From SFJ001 sp045118955 (lineage in GTDB: Bacteria > Bacillota > Clostridia > Oscillospirales > Ruminococcaceae), in NCBI GenBank assembly GCA_045118955.1, contig JBGVKB010000018.1, forward strand, positions 1 through 64,000: DNA of 64,000 nt, given 5' to 3'. Both the position numbers and the translations under genes were made by a program. Of the stretch, positions 40,580-50,274 are shown piece after piece (the first letter of the stretch is position 1; the number at the start of each line of letters is the position of its first letter). A model generated the notes under the pieces. That model saw only the letters and a program-made list of their open reading frames with translations, did not search any database and was not told where the DNA came from.

Positions 40580-41422
40580 ATGGACACGATGAAGAAATTG
40601 CAGCTTCAGCGCATCGCATGCCACGTCCGTCAGGGCGTGGTGGAGGGAGTTTTCCACGCAAAGTCCGGTCATCCCGGCGGCTCTCTCTCCATCGCTGACA
40701 CCTTGACCTATCTGTACTTTGACCAGATGAAGGTCGACCCTGCCAACCCCCAGTGGGAGGATCGTGACCGTCTGGTGCTGTCCAAGGGTCACTGCTGCCC
40801 CGGCCTGTACTCTGTGCTGGCTGAGAAGGGCTTTTTTGACAAGGCTGAGCTGCAGAAGCTGCGCCACATCGGCGCCATGCTGCAGGGTCACCCCGACATG
40901 AAGGGCATCCCCGGCGTGGATATGAGCTCCGGCTCTCTGGGTCAGGGCATCTCTGCCGCCTGCGGCATCGCGCTGGCCGGCAAGCTGAAGAAGGCCGACT
41001 GGAAGGTCTATGCCATTCTGGGTGACGGTGAGATCGAGGAGGGCCAGGTTTGGGAGGCCGCCATGTTTGCGGCGCACCAAAAGCTGGACAACCTGATCGC
41101 TGTTGTGGACAACAACAACCTGCAGATCGACGGCCGTGTGTCCGATGTGTGCTCCGTGTACCCCATCGATGACAAGTTCCGCGCCTTCGGCTGGGAGGTG
41201 TTCCTGGCGGACGCCCACGACTTTGACAGTCTGGAAGCCGCCTTTACCGCTGCTGCTGCCGTTGAGGGCAAGCCTGCGGTCGTGATCCAGAAATCCATCA
41301 AGGGCAAGGGTGTTTCCTTCATGGAGGACAAGGCCGGCTGGCACGGCAAGGCCCCCAACAAGGAGCAGTACGAGCAGGCGATGGCAGAACTGAAGGCGGC
41401 CGAAGCCGCGATGGAGGGCTGA
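40580..41422 (+). CDS. Transketolase, N-terminal subunit
   Basis: 280 residues. It contains the thiamine diphosphate site (GDGEIEEGQVWEAAMFA with a later NNNLQ) and the His motif GHPGGSLS. Together with the next gene it forms one split transketolase of the pentose phosphate pathway, a layout common in Clostridia. ATG at 40580 follows AGGAG; an earlier TTG is less likely. Confidence 0.93.
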   Translation: MDTMKKLQLQRIACHVRQGVVEGVFHAKSGHPGGSLSIADTLTYLYFDQMKVDPANPQWEDRDRLVLSKGHCCPGLYSVLAEKGFFDKAELQKLRHIGAMLQGHPDMKGIPGVDMSSGSLGQGISAACGIALAGKLKKADWKVYAILGDGEIEEGQVWEAAMFAAHQKLDNLIAVVDNNNLQIDGRVSDVCSVYPIDDKFRAFGWEVFLADAHDFDSLEAAFTAAAAVEGKPAVVIQKSIKGKGVSFMEDKAGWHGKAPNKEQYEQAMAELKAAEAAMEG

Positions 41423-41424
41423 AC

Positions 41425-42372
41425 ATGTCGGAAGTGAAGAAGATCGCAACTCGCGAGAGTTATGGCCGCACCCTGGCTGAGCTGGGTGCTGTGAATGACC
41501 GCATTGTGGTGCTGGATGCCGACCTGGCCGAGTCCACCAAGACTGCCATGTTTCAGGAGAAGTTCCCCGACCGCCACTTTGATTGCGGCATCGCCGAGGC
41601 CAACATGATGAGCATCGCCGCAGGTCTGGCGGCTGCCGGCATGGTTCCCTTTGCCTCCAGCTTTGCCATGTTTGCGGCCGGCCGTGCTTACGAGCAGATC
41701 CGCAACTCCATCGGCTATCCCCATCTGAACGTCAAGGTCTGCGCTTCCCATGCGGGCATCTCCGTGGGCGAGGACGGCGCGACCCATCAGTGCATCGAGG
41801 ATCTGTCCTTGATGCGCAACATCCCCGGCATGGTGGTGCTGAACCCCGCCGATGACACCGAGACCGCTCTGGCCGTGCGCGCCGCCGCCGAGTACGTCGG
41901 CCCCGTGTATATGCGCCTTGGCCGTCTGGCTGTGCCTGTCATCAACGATCCCGAGACCTATAAGTTCGAGATCGGCAAGGCGGTCACCCTGCGCGAGGGC
42001 ACCGATGCCACCATCTGCGCCACCGGCCTAATGGTCGCACGTGCCATCGAGGCTGCCAAGATGCTGGAGGCCGAGGGCATCAACGTACGTGTGCTGAACA
42101 TCCACACCATCAAGCCCATGGACGCTGAGGCGGTCTGCAAGGCCGCTCAGGAGACCGGTGCCATCGTCACCGCCGAGGAGCACAGCGTCATCGGTGGTCT
42201 GTACAGCGCCGTGTGTGAGAGCCTGCTGGGCAACGGCGTGGCCTGCAAGGTGCTGCCCGTGGCTGTTATGGACGAGTTCGGTCAGTCCGGCCCTGCTGAG
42301 GCCTTGCTGACCCTGTACGGCCTGACCGCTGAGTGCATCGTTGAGCGGGTGAAGGAGGCCATCGGCCGCTGA
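41425..42372 (+). CDS. Transketolase, C-terminal subunit
   Basis: 315 residues. Pyrimidine-binding (Pyr) domain with DADLAESTKT, GIAEANMMSIAAGLA and the catalytic Glu in it, then the transketolase C-terminal domain (VRVLNIHTIKPMD). It starts two bases after the N-terminal subunit, with GGAGG upstream. Both subunits show strong codon bias, suggesting high expression. Confidence 0.93.
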   Translation: MSEVKKIATRESYGRTLAELGAVNDRIVVLDADLAESTKTAMFQEKFPDRHFDCGIAEANMMSIAAGLAAAGMVPFASSFAMFAAGRAYEQIRNSIGYPHLNVKVCASHAGISVGEDGATHQCIEDLSLMRNIPGMVVLNPADDTETALAVRAAAEYVGPVYMRLGRLAVPVINDPETYKFEIGKAVTLREGTDATICATGLMVARAIEAAKMLEAEGINVRVLNIHTIKPMDAEAVCKAAQETGAIVTAEEHSVIGGLYSAVCESLLGNGVACKVLPVAVMDEFGQSGPAEALLTLYGLTAECIVERVKEAIGR

Positions 42373-42414
42373 TCAAACGGATCAACGTCCGGAGCCTTTT
42401 AATTTGATATTTGG

Positions 42415-42465
42415 CCGCGACCCCTGCGTGCCTGTCCGAATGGGCAGACTGCGCGGGGGTCGCGG
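42415..42465. other. Long inverted repeat between transketolase and dnaD-like gene
   Basis: CCGCGACCCC pairs with GGGGTCGCGG across a 31-base interior that can pair further (TGCC with GGCA). The 3' side is ATTCTAAG, so it is not a standard terminator; it may still end transcription or delimit the transcripts. Confidence 0.55.
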
Positions 42466-42500
42466 ATTCTAAGCGACGAGAAGGGAGGCCCTGAGGGCAT

Positions 42501-43409
42501 ATGACCTATCGCATCTGTCCCCAGCACGGGGACTCCATTGCCGTGCCGCAGCTTGTGTTCACCAATCTGGCGCGGGCAGACGAGTGCGCCGTTCGGGTCG
42601 CGCTTTATGTCCTGTCCACCGGCAGCACCGACCCGCGTGACATTGCGCACGCGCTCGGTCTGAAAAGTGTGCGCATGGCGGAAAACGCCCTGCGCTGGTG
42701 GGCAGGCGCCGGCCTTTTGGAAGCGGACAAGGGGAGTGGGATCCCCACGGCTCCGAAGGAGCTGCTCAGCGCGGAGGAGATTCGACTGTCCGCCCTTCGC
42801 GACCCTATGGTGGCCACCCTGACCACCGAGGTGCAGATGTATCTGGGCAAAACGCTCGGCTCCCGGGATATGCAGCGGCTGGTTTCGCTGTATCTTCAGG
42901 ACGAGTACGCCGTGGAAGTCATTTTGCTCTGTGCGGCCCATGTGGCAGGGCAGGGCAAGTGTACCTTGGGTGCGCTGGATCGGGAACTGCGCGACTGGCG
43001 GCAGGCCGGCGTGGAGACCGGCGAGGATGCGGAGCAGTACCTGAAGCTGCTGCAGCTCCGTGCGGAGCGCGAGAACCGCGCCGCAGAGCTGCTGCACCTG
43101 ACCGCGGGAGATCTGACCCTGGCGGATCGACGAACCATTCGGCGCTGGTACGAGGAAATGCGTTTTGACGATGCCATGGTGGCGGAGGCGGTCCTGCAGG
43201 CGGATGGAAAAAACGAGGTCCGCTATGTGAACGGCATCCTAAAGTCCTGGCACGGGCGCGGTCTGCGCACGGTGGCCGAGGTGCGCGGCAGCGGTACGCT
43301 GTCCGCCCCTGAGAGCGGCAGTCTGCGGGTGGATCGCAGCGAGCCGTCGGGCCATGACATTCTGAAGCGAAAGGGTGGCCGCCCCCTGCGGCTGAAACGG
43401 GAGGACTGA
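42501..43409 (+). CDS. DnaD-domain replication initiation protein
   Basis: 302 residues. The N-terminal winged helix is about residues 20-95, and the C-terminal DnaB_2/DnaD domain has WYEEMRFDDAMVAEAV and YVNGILKSWHGRG. In Firmicutes DnaD remodels DNA and helps load replicative helicase. It is followed three bases later by a DnaI/DnaC-like loader, which supports a primosome module. GGGAGG lies 11 bases before the ATG. Confidence 0.87.
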   Translation: MTYRICPQHGDSIAVPQLVFTNLARADECAVRVALYVLSTGSTDPRDIAHALGLKSVRMAENALRWWAGAGLLEADKGSGIPTAPKELLSAEEIRLSALRDPMVATLTTEVQMYLGKTLGSRDMQRLVSLYLQDEYAVEVILLCAAHVAGQGKCTLGALDRELRDWRQAGVETGEDAEQYLKLLQLRAERENRAAELLHLTAGDLTLADRRTIRRWYEEMRFDDAMVAEAVLQADGKNEVRYVNGILKSWHGRGLRTVAEVRGSGTLSAPESGSLRVDRSEPSGHDILKRKGGRPLRLKRED

Positions 43410-43412
43410 TCC

Positions 43413-44384
43413 ATGCGAAGCAGAGAGGAATTGTTCCGTGAAGCCCAGCGGCGGGTGGCGGCCCGGCGTCAGCGCGCGGTCACACAGGCGCAGGCGGTGT
43501 CGGCGCAGGCCCATGCCGCGATCCCGGAATTGCAGCGTGCGGAGGATGAGATCACCCGTCTTGGGTTTGAGCGTGCCCAGCTTGCCGCTAAGGGCGCCGG
43601 CCGTGAAGTGCAGCAGGCGGCCCGGGAACGGCAGCAGGCGGCCCGGGAGGCTCGGGCGGCGCTGCTGCGTGCGCATGGTTACGCGCCGGAGAGTCTGGAA
43701 CCCACCTACATCTGCGCGGAATGCCGTGACACAGGCGTGCGGGAGGGGAGAGTCTGCTCCTGCGTGCTGAAGCTGAGCCGCCGCCTGCGGCGGGAGGAGA
43801 TCAATGCGGCTTCGGCCCTGAGCATCTCCAGCTTCGATACCATGGACACCTCGCTCTACCCGGATCGCTTTGACCCGGATTACGGCACGACCGTGCGCAC
43901 CTACATGACCGAAACGCTGGAGGCTCTGCAGGAGTACGCGGAGCATTTTGATATGCGCAGCTCCAACCTGCTCATCACCGGCAACGCCGGGCTTGGCAAG
44001 ACCCATGCGGCGCTGGCCATCGCGGGCATCGTGCTGGACCGCGGCTACGATGTGATTTATGTGAGCGCGCAGGACCTGTTCGCCCATCTGGAGAAAAATC
44101 GATTTGAGGACGATGACACCATGATGGAGGCGGTGCTCGGCGCGGATCTGCTGATCCTGGACGATCTGGGCACCGAGTACGCCACCAGCTATATGCTGAG
44201 CTGCTTCTATACCATCGTGAATACCCGGCTCAGCGGCAAGCGCCCCACCATCTACACCTCGAACATCGTGGACGGTACCATGTTCGAGAAGCGCTACACC
44301 GAGAAAATCGCCAGCCGGCTGGGCGGAAGCTGTGAGCCGATCGCCTTTTTGGGCGAGGACATCCGCCACATCAAAAACTCCTGA
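43413..44384 (+). CDS. dnaI: DnaI/DnaC-like helicase loader ATPase
   Basis: 323 residues. The N-terminal 90 residues are Arg- and Ala-rich coiled coil; a zinc-binding cysteine set (CAEC, CSC) follows; the AAA+ domain has GNAGLGKTHAALAI and ILDDLGTEY. It should load the DnaB-type helicase (not in the window). The C-terminus has RLGGSCEPIAFLGEDIR, like DnaI. It ends before a bidirectional terminator. Confidence 0.9.
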   Translation: MRSREELFREAQRRVAARRQRAVTQAQAVSAQAHAAIPELQRAEDEITRLGFERAQLAAKGAGREVQQAARERQQAAREARAALLRAHGYAPESLEPTYICAECRDTGVREGRVCSCVLKLSRRLRREEINAASALSISSFDTMDTSLYPDRFDPDYGTTVRTYMTETLEALQEYAEHFDMRSSNLLITGNAGLGKTHAALAIAGIVLDRGYDVIYVSAQDLFAHLEKNRFEDDDTMMEAVLGADLLILDDLGTEYATSYMLSCFYTIVNTRLSGKRPTIYTSNIVDGTMFEKRYTEKIASRLGGSCEPIAFLGEDIRHIKNS

Positions 44385-44394
44385 ATGAACAACG

Positions 44395-44437
44395 AAAACC
44401 ACCCCTTCGGAGCCATTGGTCCCGAAGGGGTGGTTTT
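44395..44437. terminator. Bidirectional rho-independent terminator
   Basis: A 16-base perfect stem AAAACCACCCCTTCGG and complement between convergent dnaI-like and ddh genes, with TTTT after it. Confidence 0.92.
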
Positions 44438-44449
44438 GTTTGGAGGGTG

Positions 44450-45436
44450 TTACAGCATCGTAGCGCGCAGCTCCTCATCGCTCAGCAGGGCGATGTAGCG
44501 GGGGGCGATGTCGAGCACGGTGCGGCAGCCCGTCTGCCCCTCCTGACTCAGGCGGTAGACGGCGCGGGCGTAGGCCACCAGCACGGAAGAGGTGAACTCG
44601 GGGTTGGAGTCCAGCTTCAGGCTGTACTCGATGACGTTGTCGTTCTCGGCGTTGGGGCCGGTCTTGCCGGTGTGGATGACGAAGCCGCCGTGGGGCATAC
44701 CGCCGTGCTCCTCGTTCAGCTCCTGCTGGGAGATGAAGCGGACGGTGGTATCGTAGTCATCGAAGTAGTTGGGCATATTCACGATCTCGCTGCGGATGGC
44801 GCGCAGATCGGCGCCCTCCTCGGCGACCACATAGCACTCGCGGGTGTGCTTCTGGCGGGCGGTCAACACGGGAGCCTCGCCGGCGCGGACCTGCTCCAGA
44901 GCGCGATCCACGGGAATGGTGTACTGGCGGGCATCCTTGACGCCCTTGATGCGGCGGATGGCATCGGAGTGACCCTGACTGACGCCCTTACCCCAGAAGG
45001 TGTAGACATGCCCCTGCGGCAGGATGGACTGAGCCAGAACACGGTTCAGCGAGAACATACCGGGATCCCAGCCGATGGAGATGGCGGCCACCTTGCCGCC
45101 TTCCTTGGCGGCGGCGTCCACTGCGGCGAAGTGAGCGGGGATGTTGGCGTGGGTGTCGAAGCTGTCCACAATGTTGAACATACGGGCAAAGTGCGGGCTC
45201 TGCTTGGGCAGATCGGTGGCGCTGCCGCCGCACAGGATCATCACGTCGATCTGATCCTGCATGGACTCAGCGTCTTCCAGACGATAGACCTTCACGCCGG
45301 GGGTGAGGATGCTCACCGAGGCGGGGTCACGGCGGGTAAAGACGCCCACCAGCTCCATATCAGGACAGTTGCGGATGGCCAGCTCTGTGCCGCGGCCCAG
45401 ATTGCCGTAGCCGAGAATGCCGATTCGAATGCTCAT
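44450..45436 (-). CDS. ddh: meso-Diaminopimelate dehydrogenase
   Basis: 328 residues. It makes meso-DAP from L-2-amino-6-oxopimelate (tetrahydrodipicolinate) with NADPH and ammonia, a one-step lysine and peptidoglycan route. The N-terminal Rossmann motif is GILGYGNLGRG; substrate-region residues include DSFDTHANIP and SIGWDPGMFSLNR. AGGAG precedes the ATG. A promoter and small hairpin lie before it; the next gene upstream is a PatB-type aminotransferase. Confidence 0.95.
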   Translation of the reverse strand: MSIRIGILGYGNLGRGTELAIRNCPDMELVGVFTRRDPASVSILTPGVKVYRLEDAESMQDQIDVMILCGGSATDLPKQSPHFARMFNIVDSFDTHANIPAHFAAVDAAAKEGGKVAAISIGWDPGMFSLNRVLAQSILPQGHVYTFWGKGVSQGHSDAIRRIKGVKDARQYTIPVDRALEQVRAGEAPVLTARQKHTRECYVVAEEGADLRAIRSEIVNMPNYFDDYDTTVRFISQQELNEEHGGMPHGGFVIHTGKTGPNAENDNVIEYSLKLDSNPEFTSSVLVAYARAVYRLSQEGQTGCRTVLDIAPRYIALLSDEELRATML

Positions 45437-45493
45437 TTTCTTTCGCTCCTCTCATGATGGAGTGCCCGGCAGACACCGCCGGGCGCAAACTTA

Positions 45494-45522
45494 CTTATAC
45501 TTTCTCTATTTCCTAACCGCAA
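45494..45522 (-). promoter_or_regulatory. Probable promoter of ddh
   Basis: Minus strand: TTGCGG (45522-45517), 17 bases, TATAAG (45499-45494). A GCCCGGC...GCCGGGC hairpin (45463-45483 region) follows it in the leader. Confidence 0.5.
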
Positions 45523-45530
45523 ATGCGGGG

Positions 45531-46742
45531 TCAGGCGTGAAATACGTGCTCCTCCAGCCGCCGGAAAGCCTCCTGCACCCGGCTGAAGGGGAGTGCCAGA
45601 TTCATGCGGATGTGGCAAGGCCCGTTGAACATACGACCGTCCTGCCAAGCGACGCCCACATCCCAGCCGGCCTGCAGCAGCTCATCAAGGGTTCGGCCGT
45701 GGGCGGCGCACCAGTCGGCGCAGTCCAAAAACAGCATATAGGTGCCCTCGGGCTTGGAGACGTGGATCTCCGGAACATGGGTGCGGAGAAATTCGCAGGC
45801 AAATTGCGCATTCTGCCCCAGTACCTGACACAGCTCCTCCACCCAGCAGTGGCCCTCCTCGCTGTAAGCGCCGATGAGCGCGTGCATGGAGAGGACATTC
45901 ATGTGATTGTAGTGGCATTTGGAAGCCTTGGAGCGGACACGATCCTGCAGGTAGGGGTCGTAGATGATGTGGTAGCTGCTCACCAAGCCGGCCAGGTTAA
46001 AGGTCTTGCTGGGGGCATACAGAGCCACGGTGCGCCGCCGGGCGTCCTCGCTCATCGACTGGGTGGGAATGTGACGGTTGCCATACAGCAGGATGTCCGA
46101 CCAGATCTCATCCGAGATCACAACGCAGTTGTTGGTACGGAAGACCTCCATGGCGCGCTCCAACTCCCAGCGCTCCCAGACGCGCCCGCAGGGGTTGTGA
46201 GGGCTGCAGAAGATGGCCACATGGATGTGGTGCGCCTTCAGCTTGGCATCCATGTCCTCAAAATCCATCCGCCAAATGCCGTTTTGATCCAGCTTCAGCG
46301 GGCTGTGTACGATCTTGAAGCCGTTGTTGCGCAGGTTGCTGGTGAAGCCGCTGTAGGTGGGGCTGTGCAGCAGCACCCCATCGCCGGGGCTGGCAAAGGC
46401 GGTCAGCGCGGCGAGCACGCCGCCCACAACGCCGCTCTCATGGCCGATGCAATTCCGATCCAGCCCGGTGACGCCGTTGCGCCGCTCGTGCCAGCGGATG
46501 ATGGCATCGTAGTATTCATCGGTGGGGTTGTAGTAGCCGTAGGCCGGGTGCTTCGCCCGGGCGATGATCGCCTGCGGCACCGTGGGCACGGTGGGGAAGT
46601 TCATGTCGGCCACCCACATGGGGATCACATCGAAGCCCTCCTTGGGCGGGGTGGGGGCAAACCCGGGAATGGTGCCAAGGCCGTCCACGGCGAGGGCATC
46701 CAAGCCGTGCCGATCCAGAATGGAGGTGAAATCATAGGTCAT
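45531..46742 (-). CDS. patB: PatB/MalY-type pyridoxal-phosphate C-S lyase or aminotransferase
   Basis: 403 residues, starting MTYDFTS after AGGAGA. Fold-type I PLP enzyme: the PLP lysine is in YAPSKTFNLAG, and SPHNPCGRVW and SDEIWSD are typical of the MalY/PatB group, which cleave cystathionine or cysteine and can also transaminate. The exact substrate cannot be read. It lies 35 bases after the rlmD-type gene. It may supply homocysteine or act in sulfur turnover (inference). Confidence 0.88.
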   Translation of the reverse strand: MTYDFTSILDRHGLDALAVDGLGTIPGFAPTPPKEGFDVIPMWVADMNFPTVPTVPQAIIARAKHPAYGYYNPTDEYYDAIIRWHERRNGVTGLDRNCIGHESGVVGGVLAALTAFASPGDGVLLHSPTYSGFTSNLRNNGFKIVHSPLKLDQNGIWRMDFEDMDAKLKAHHIHVAIFCSPHNPCGRVWERWELERAMEVFRTNNCVVISDEIWSDILLYGNRHIPTQSMSEDARRRTVALYAPSKTFNLAGLVSSYHIIYDPYLQDRVRSKASKCHYNHMNVLSMHALIGAYSEEGHCWVEELCQVLGQNAQFACEFLRTHVPEIHVSKPEGTYMLFLDCADWCAAHGRTLDELLQAGWDVGVAWQDGRMFNGPCHIRMNLALPFSRVQEAFRRLEEHVFHA

Positions 46743-46777
46743 GGGGAAGTCTCCTGTCGATTTAACGCATAATTGAG

Positions 46778-48151
46778 TCAAACAGGCTCTGTGTCGCGGG
46801 TCAGCAGAGCCACGCATTCCACATGGCGGGTGCGGGGGAAGAAGTCCGCCGGGCGCACCATCTGCGGCGTATAGCCTCGGTCAGTCAGATACCGCACATC
46901 CCGGGCGGCGGTGGCCGGGTTGCAGCTGATCATTACCACACGGCGGGGGGCCATGGTGAGCACCGCATCCAGTGTGGGCTGGTCGCAGCCCTTGCGGGGC
47001 GGATCCAGCAGAATGACGTCCGGCTTCAGTCCCTCCGCGGCCAACTGGGCGGCGGCCTGCCCCGCATCGGCGCAGATGAAGCGCGCCTTGTCCGACAGTC
47101 CCATCTCGGCGGCGTTGCGGGCGGCGCTGTCCACCGCCTCCTGAATGATCTCCACACCGACCAGACGGTCGCAGTCCTGTGCCATGGAAAGGCCGATAGT
47201 GCCCATGCCGCAGTAGAGATCCAGCAGCAGATCGTTCGGATGAAGCTGCGCCAGTGCGCGGGCTTCCGCATACAGGCGCTCCGCGCTGGGGGTGTTCACC
47301 TGATAGAAAGACAGGGGGCCGAGCCGAACCGGAACGCCGCTCATGGTGTCCTCAATGTAGGGCGGGCCGTACAGGGGGATGCTCTCGAGGCCGGTGATGA
47401 CGTTGGTTCGACGGGTGTTCACGTTCAGAAGAATGGACGAGATGTCGGGGAATTGCTCCCGCATTTCGCGGCAAAAATCCTCCGCATGGGGCAAACTGCG
47501 CCCATTGACCACCAGACACAGCATGATCTGCCCGGAGTGGTACCCTCTGCGCAGGAAAATGTGCCGCACAAGGCCGGTGTGTCTGGTCTCATCGTAGGGG
47601 TCGACGTGATTGCGATCCATCCAGCCGCAGACCGCGTCGGCGATGCGGTTCAGCACTTCGGGCTGCAGCAGACAATCGCCGCAGGGGACCACACGGTGGG
47701 TGCGCCCGGCGTAAAAACCGGCGACGGTGCGTCCGTCTGCGCCGCGCTGCACCGGGTATTGTACCTTGTTGCGGTAACGATCCTCCTCGGGGGAGCCGAG
47801 AATGGGCAGAGCGGGCAGCTCCAACCCGCCAATGCGGGCGAAGGCGTCCTCGACAAAGCTCTGCTTTGCGTTCAGTTCCGCCTCATAGGTCAGATGGCGG
47901 AAGCAGCAGCCGCCACAGGGGCGGCAGACCGGGCAGTCCTCCTGCCGGTGGGCAGGGGAAGGCTCGTCCAGATGCTCCACGATGCCATAGGCATAGCGCT
48001 TGCAATCCTTGACGATACGAGCCGTCAGCCGATCGCCGGGGGCGGTGCCGGGTACAAAGATGGCCTGCCCCTCAAAACGCCCCACACCACTGCCCTCGCT
48101 GCTCAGACTTTCGATCAGAAGGGGGATCAATTGATTTTTCTTTACAGACAT
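46778..48151 (-). CDS. rlmD: 23S rRNA (uracil-5-)-methyltransferase RlmD-type
   Basis: 457 residues. TRAM domain at residues 10-65; Fe-S cysteines in DCPVCRPCGGCC; the SAM-binding YCGMGTIGLSMA; and the catalytic Cys in MISCNPAT. It methylates U1939-type or U747-type sites in 23S rRNA; Gram-positive homologues such as RlmCD can do both. The TTG-start gene upstream ends only three bases before it. Confidence 0.92.
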   Translation of the reverse strand: MSVKKNQLIPLLIESLSSEGSGVGRFEGQAIFVPGTAPGDRLTARIVKDCKRYAYGIVEHLDEPSPAHRQEDCPVCRPCGGCCFRHLTYEAELNAKQSFVEDAFARIGGLELPALPILGSPEEDRYRNKVQYPVQRGADGRTVAGFYAGRTHRVVPCGDCLLQPEVLNRIADAVCGWMDRNHVDPYDETRHTGLVRHIFLRRGYHSGQIMLCLVVNGRSLPHAEDFCREMREQFPDISSILLNVNTRRTNVITGLESIPLYGPPYIEDTMSGVPVRLGPLSFYQVNTPSAERLYAEARALAQLHPNDLLLDLYCGMGTIGLSMAQDCDRLVGVEIIQEAVDSAARNAAEMGLSDKARFICADAGQAAAQLAAEGLKPDVILLDPPRKGCDQPTLDAVLTMAPRRVVMISCNPATAARDVRYLTDRGYTPQMVRPADFFPRTRHVECVALLTRDTEPV

Positions 48152-48154
48152 AAA

Positions 48155-49153
48155 TCAGCCCTCATAAACCAGAAGGGGAATGTGGAACTGCTGGCCATCT
48201 GCCGGAATGTCCAGCCCCATCAGCGGGGCTTCCTCGGCGGCCAGATTGCGCACCAGCGTGCGCACGGTACGGGTGACGGTGACCAGGTCATAATAAACTG
48301 CGGCCATAGCCCCCGCCTCGACCACCTCTTTGGCATCGGTCTCGGTCATGGCGAAGCCGCCCAGCAGGGTGGGGGTCTCACCTTCCAGCAGGCCGTGCTG
48401 TGCCGCCAGCGCGAATGCTTCATCGCCGCTGCTGTGGCCGCCGAACAGGATCAGCTCGGGGGTGCCGCTCAAGGTGGCGGCAGGCTCGGCAGCCGCATCC
48501 TCCACGGGCTCCTGCTCGATCAGGGTCACCGGGTCGTTGTAGACACCGTAATGCTCGCATTCGATCAGGAAGGCATTCAAAAATTCTTGGCTGAAGGGGG
48601 TTTCGTCTGTGCCGAAGGCGATGTACTGCATCAGATGGTCGTCGTTTCGATCGGGCAGCGCGCCATCGCGGAATTCCTCGGCAAAGAGCTTACCCAGCGC
48701 CTCACCGCCGCCGGCCGCCTCACTGCCCACATACCACGCCATGGGGTGGTTCAGCACCGGCTGCGCGGGGGCGGGGCCGGCCATGACCACGGGGATGTTC
48801 TTCTGCAAAAGACGAATGGCGAGCTGGCCGGTTCGGCTGCTGCTTCCGGTCGCAATAACGACGGCTTTCAGCGCAAAGTCCTCATGGTCGCACAGCTCCT
48901 GCAGGGCAGTGGGCAGGGAATTGGATTCCGGTTCGATGTGCTGAACGATGTATTCGGGGTCACTGGTGTCGATGGCGCCAAGCTCGATGTACTCCGCGCC
49001 GGCTTCATCCGCCAGAAGAACGACCACAGGCTGTGGGGCGTATTCGCCGTTGGCGGCCTGCCAGACCATCCAGCACAGCCCGCAGCCGGCAAGGCAGACG
49101 AGGAAAATCAGGATGCGCTGCACCCATTCATTTTGAGAAAACTTCGATAACAA
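48155..49153 (-). CDS. Membrane-anchored periplasmic-binding-protein-like sensor or receptor
   Basis: 332 residues. An N-terminal membrane helix (about residues 12-34, without a lipobox) is followed by a two-lobed RbsB/LacI-type sugar-binding domain (VVVLLADEAGAEYIELGAID, IPVVMAGPAP, LGGFAMTETDAKEVVEAGAMA). The start is TTG at 49153, supported by GGTGA six bases before and a stop just upstream. There is no permease or ATPase beside it, so it may be a ligand receptor or work with the AraC regulator encoded 24 bases before it (inference). Confidence 0.75.
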   Translation of the reverse strand: MLSKFSQNEWVQRILIFLVCLAGCGLCWMVWQAANGEYAPQPVVVLLADEAGAEYIELGAIDTSDPEYIVQHIEPESNSLPTALQELCDHEDFALKAVVIATGSSSRTGQLAIRLLQKNIPVVMAGPAPAQPVLNHPMAWYVGSEAAGGGEALGKLFAEEFRDGALPDRNDDHLMQYIAFGTDETPFSQEFLNAFLIECEHYGVYNDPVTLIEQEPVEDAAAEPAATLSGTPELILFGGHSSGDEAFALAAQHGLLEGETPTLLGGFAMTETDAKEVVEAGAMAAVYYDLVTVTRTVRTLVRNLAAEEAPLMGLDIPADGQQFHIPLLVYEG

Positions 49154-49177
49154 GAGGATTCACCGTGCTTTCTGGGG

Positions 49178-50020
49178 TCACTGCCCGGTGGCTTCAAGGC
49201 TGGCCAGATACTTGCTGGGCGGCACGCCCTTGGCCTTCTTGAACACACGGGAGAAGTAGAACTGGTCGAAGAAGCCCACCGAGACCGCGATCTCGGCGAT
49301 GGAAAGCTGCGAGTTGCGCAGCAGATGGCAGGCTTCGCTGATGCGATAGCCGGTCAGATAATCAATGGGGCTTTGGCCCACGTTGCTCATGAACACGCGG
49401 TAAAGGTGACTGCGGCTGACGCCCACCGCCTTGGCAATGTCGTCGATGCTGATGTCGTGGGAATAGTTGAACTGGATGTATTTTACCGCATTGAACACAT
49501 ACTGAGAGCTGGAATTCGCCGTGCGCGGCTCCATCTCCTGTGCCTCTTTGATCAGACCAGCCATAAAGATGTAGAGGTAGCCCACCATCATGGCCTCGCT
49601 CTGGGGATCAGGCCCACGGGAGAGGAAAATATTGTTCAGGGCGTTGCGCACATTCTCCATGTCCTTGCAGTGGTAGACCGGGCTTGCGTCCGAGAAGGGG
49701 GTCTGCTGGACGAGGCGGTTGGCGCAGGCGCCGTTGAAGCCCACCCAGTAGTATTCCCACGGGTCGGCGGCGTCCGCACTGTAGGAGATGAGCTGATTAG
49801 GTTTAACCAAAAACAAGTCGCCCGTGCCCAGCTCGTAGGTCTTTCCGTTTACTTTATAGGTGCCTTTGCCTGCCACCACCAGATGGATCAGGTAATGGTC
49901 GCGGATGCCGGGGCCCCAAGTGTGCCCAGGGATGCAGCGCTCCTGACCGCAGTTGAAGATGGAAAGCTCCACATTGTCGGTGTAGTTTTGTTTGAAGGAC
50001 TGTTTGTAGACGTTGGCCAT
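49178..50020 (-). CDS. AraC-family transcriptional regulator
   Basis: 280 residues. The N-terminal cupin sensor domain (KGTYKVNGKTYELGTGDLFLVKP) is followed by two helix-turn-helix motifs (DISIDDIAKAVGVSRSHLYRVF and IAEIAVSVGFFDQFYFSRVFKK). It is divergent from the galactokinase gene, which it could control. ATG at 50020 is preferred over the adjoining TTG; GGGGTGA is upstream. Effector unknown. Confidence 0.92.
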   Translation of the reverse strand: MANVYKQSFKQNYTDNVELSIFNCGQERCIPGHTWGPGIRDHYLIHLVVAGKGTYKVNGKTYELGTGDLFLVKPNQLISYSADAADPWEYYWVGFNGACANRLVQQTPFSDASPVYHCKDMENVRNALNNIFLSRGPDPQSEAMMVGYLYIFMAGLIKEAQEMEPRTANSSSQYVFNAVKYIQFNYSHDISIDDIAKAVGVSRSHLYRVFMSNVGQSPIDYLTGYRISEACHLLRNSQLSIAEIAVSVGFFDQFYFSRVFKKAKGVPPSKYLASLEATGQ

Positions 50021-50062
50021 CAAATCACCCCGTTAAATCATGTGCCATAAATCGGCAAGTAT

Positions 50063-50091
50063 ATTATAGCAGAGCGTTCAACAAAAGTCCA
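50063..50091 (-). promoter_or_regulatory. Promoter of the araC-type gene
   Basis: Minus strand: TGGACT (50091-50086), 17 bases, TATAAT (50068-50063). Confidence 0.6.
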
Positions 50092-50112
50092 TGTCAAAGT
50101 GAGAAAACCGTG

Positions 50113-50140
50113 TTTACATCAAAAAAATAATTGATATAAT
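50113..50140 (+). promoter_or_regulatory. Promoter of galactokinase gene
   Basis: TTTACA (50113-50118), 16 bases, TATAAT (50135-50140). It leaves a leader of about 128 bases. The two divergent promoters are close, so one regulator could act on both. Confidence 0.75.
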
Positions 50141-50274
50141 GAAGGAGACGACCGCCGCAGAGGTGGATATTGCACGATTTTTCGCGCGCTGCACCCATAA
50201 AGAATGGTACGGCACCTTCTGGCAAAGCGGCCCGCAGGGGCGGGTGTACAAAAAAATATGTGGAGGTTACCCAT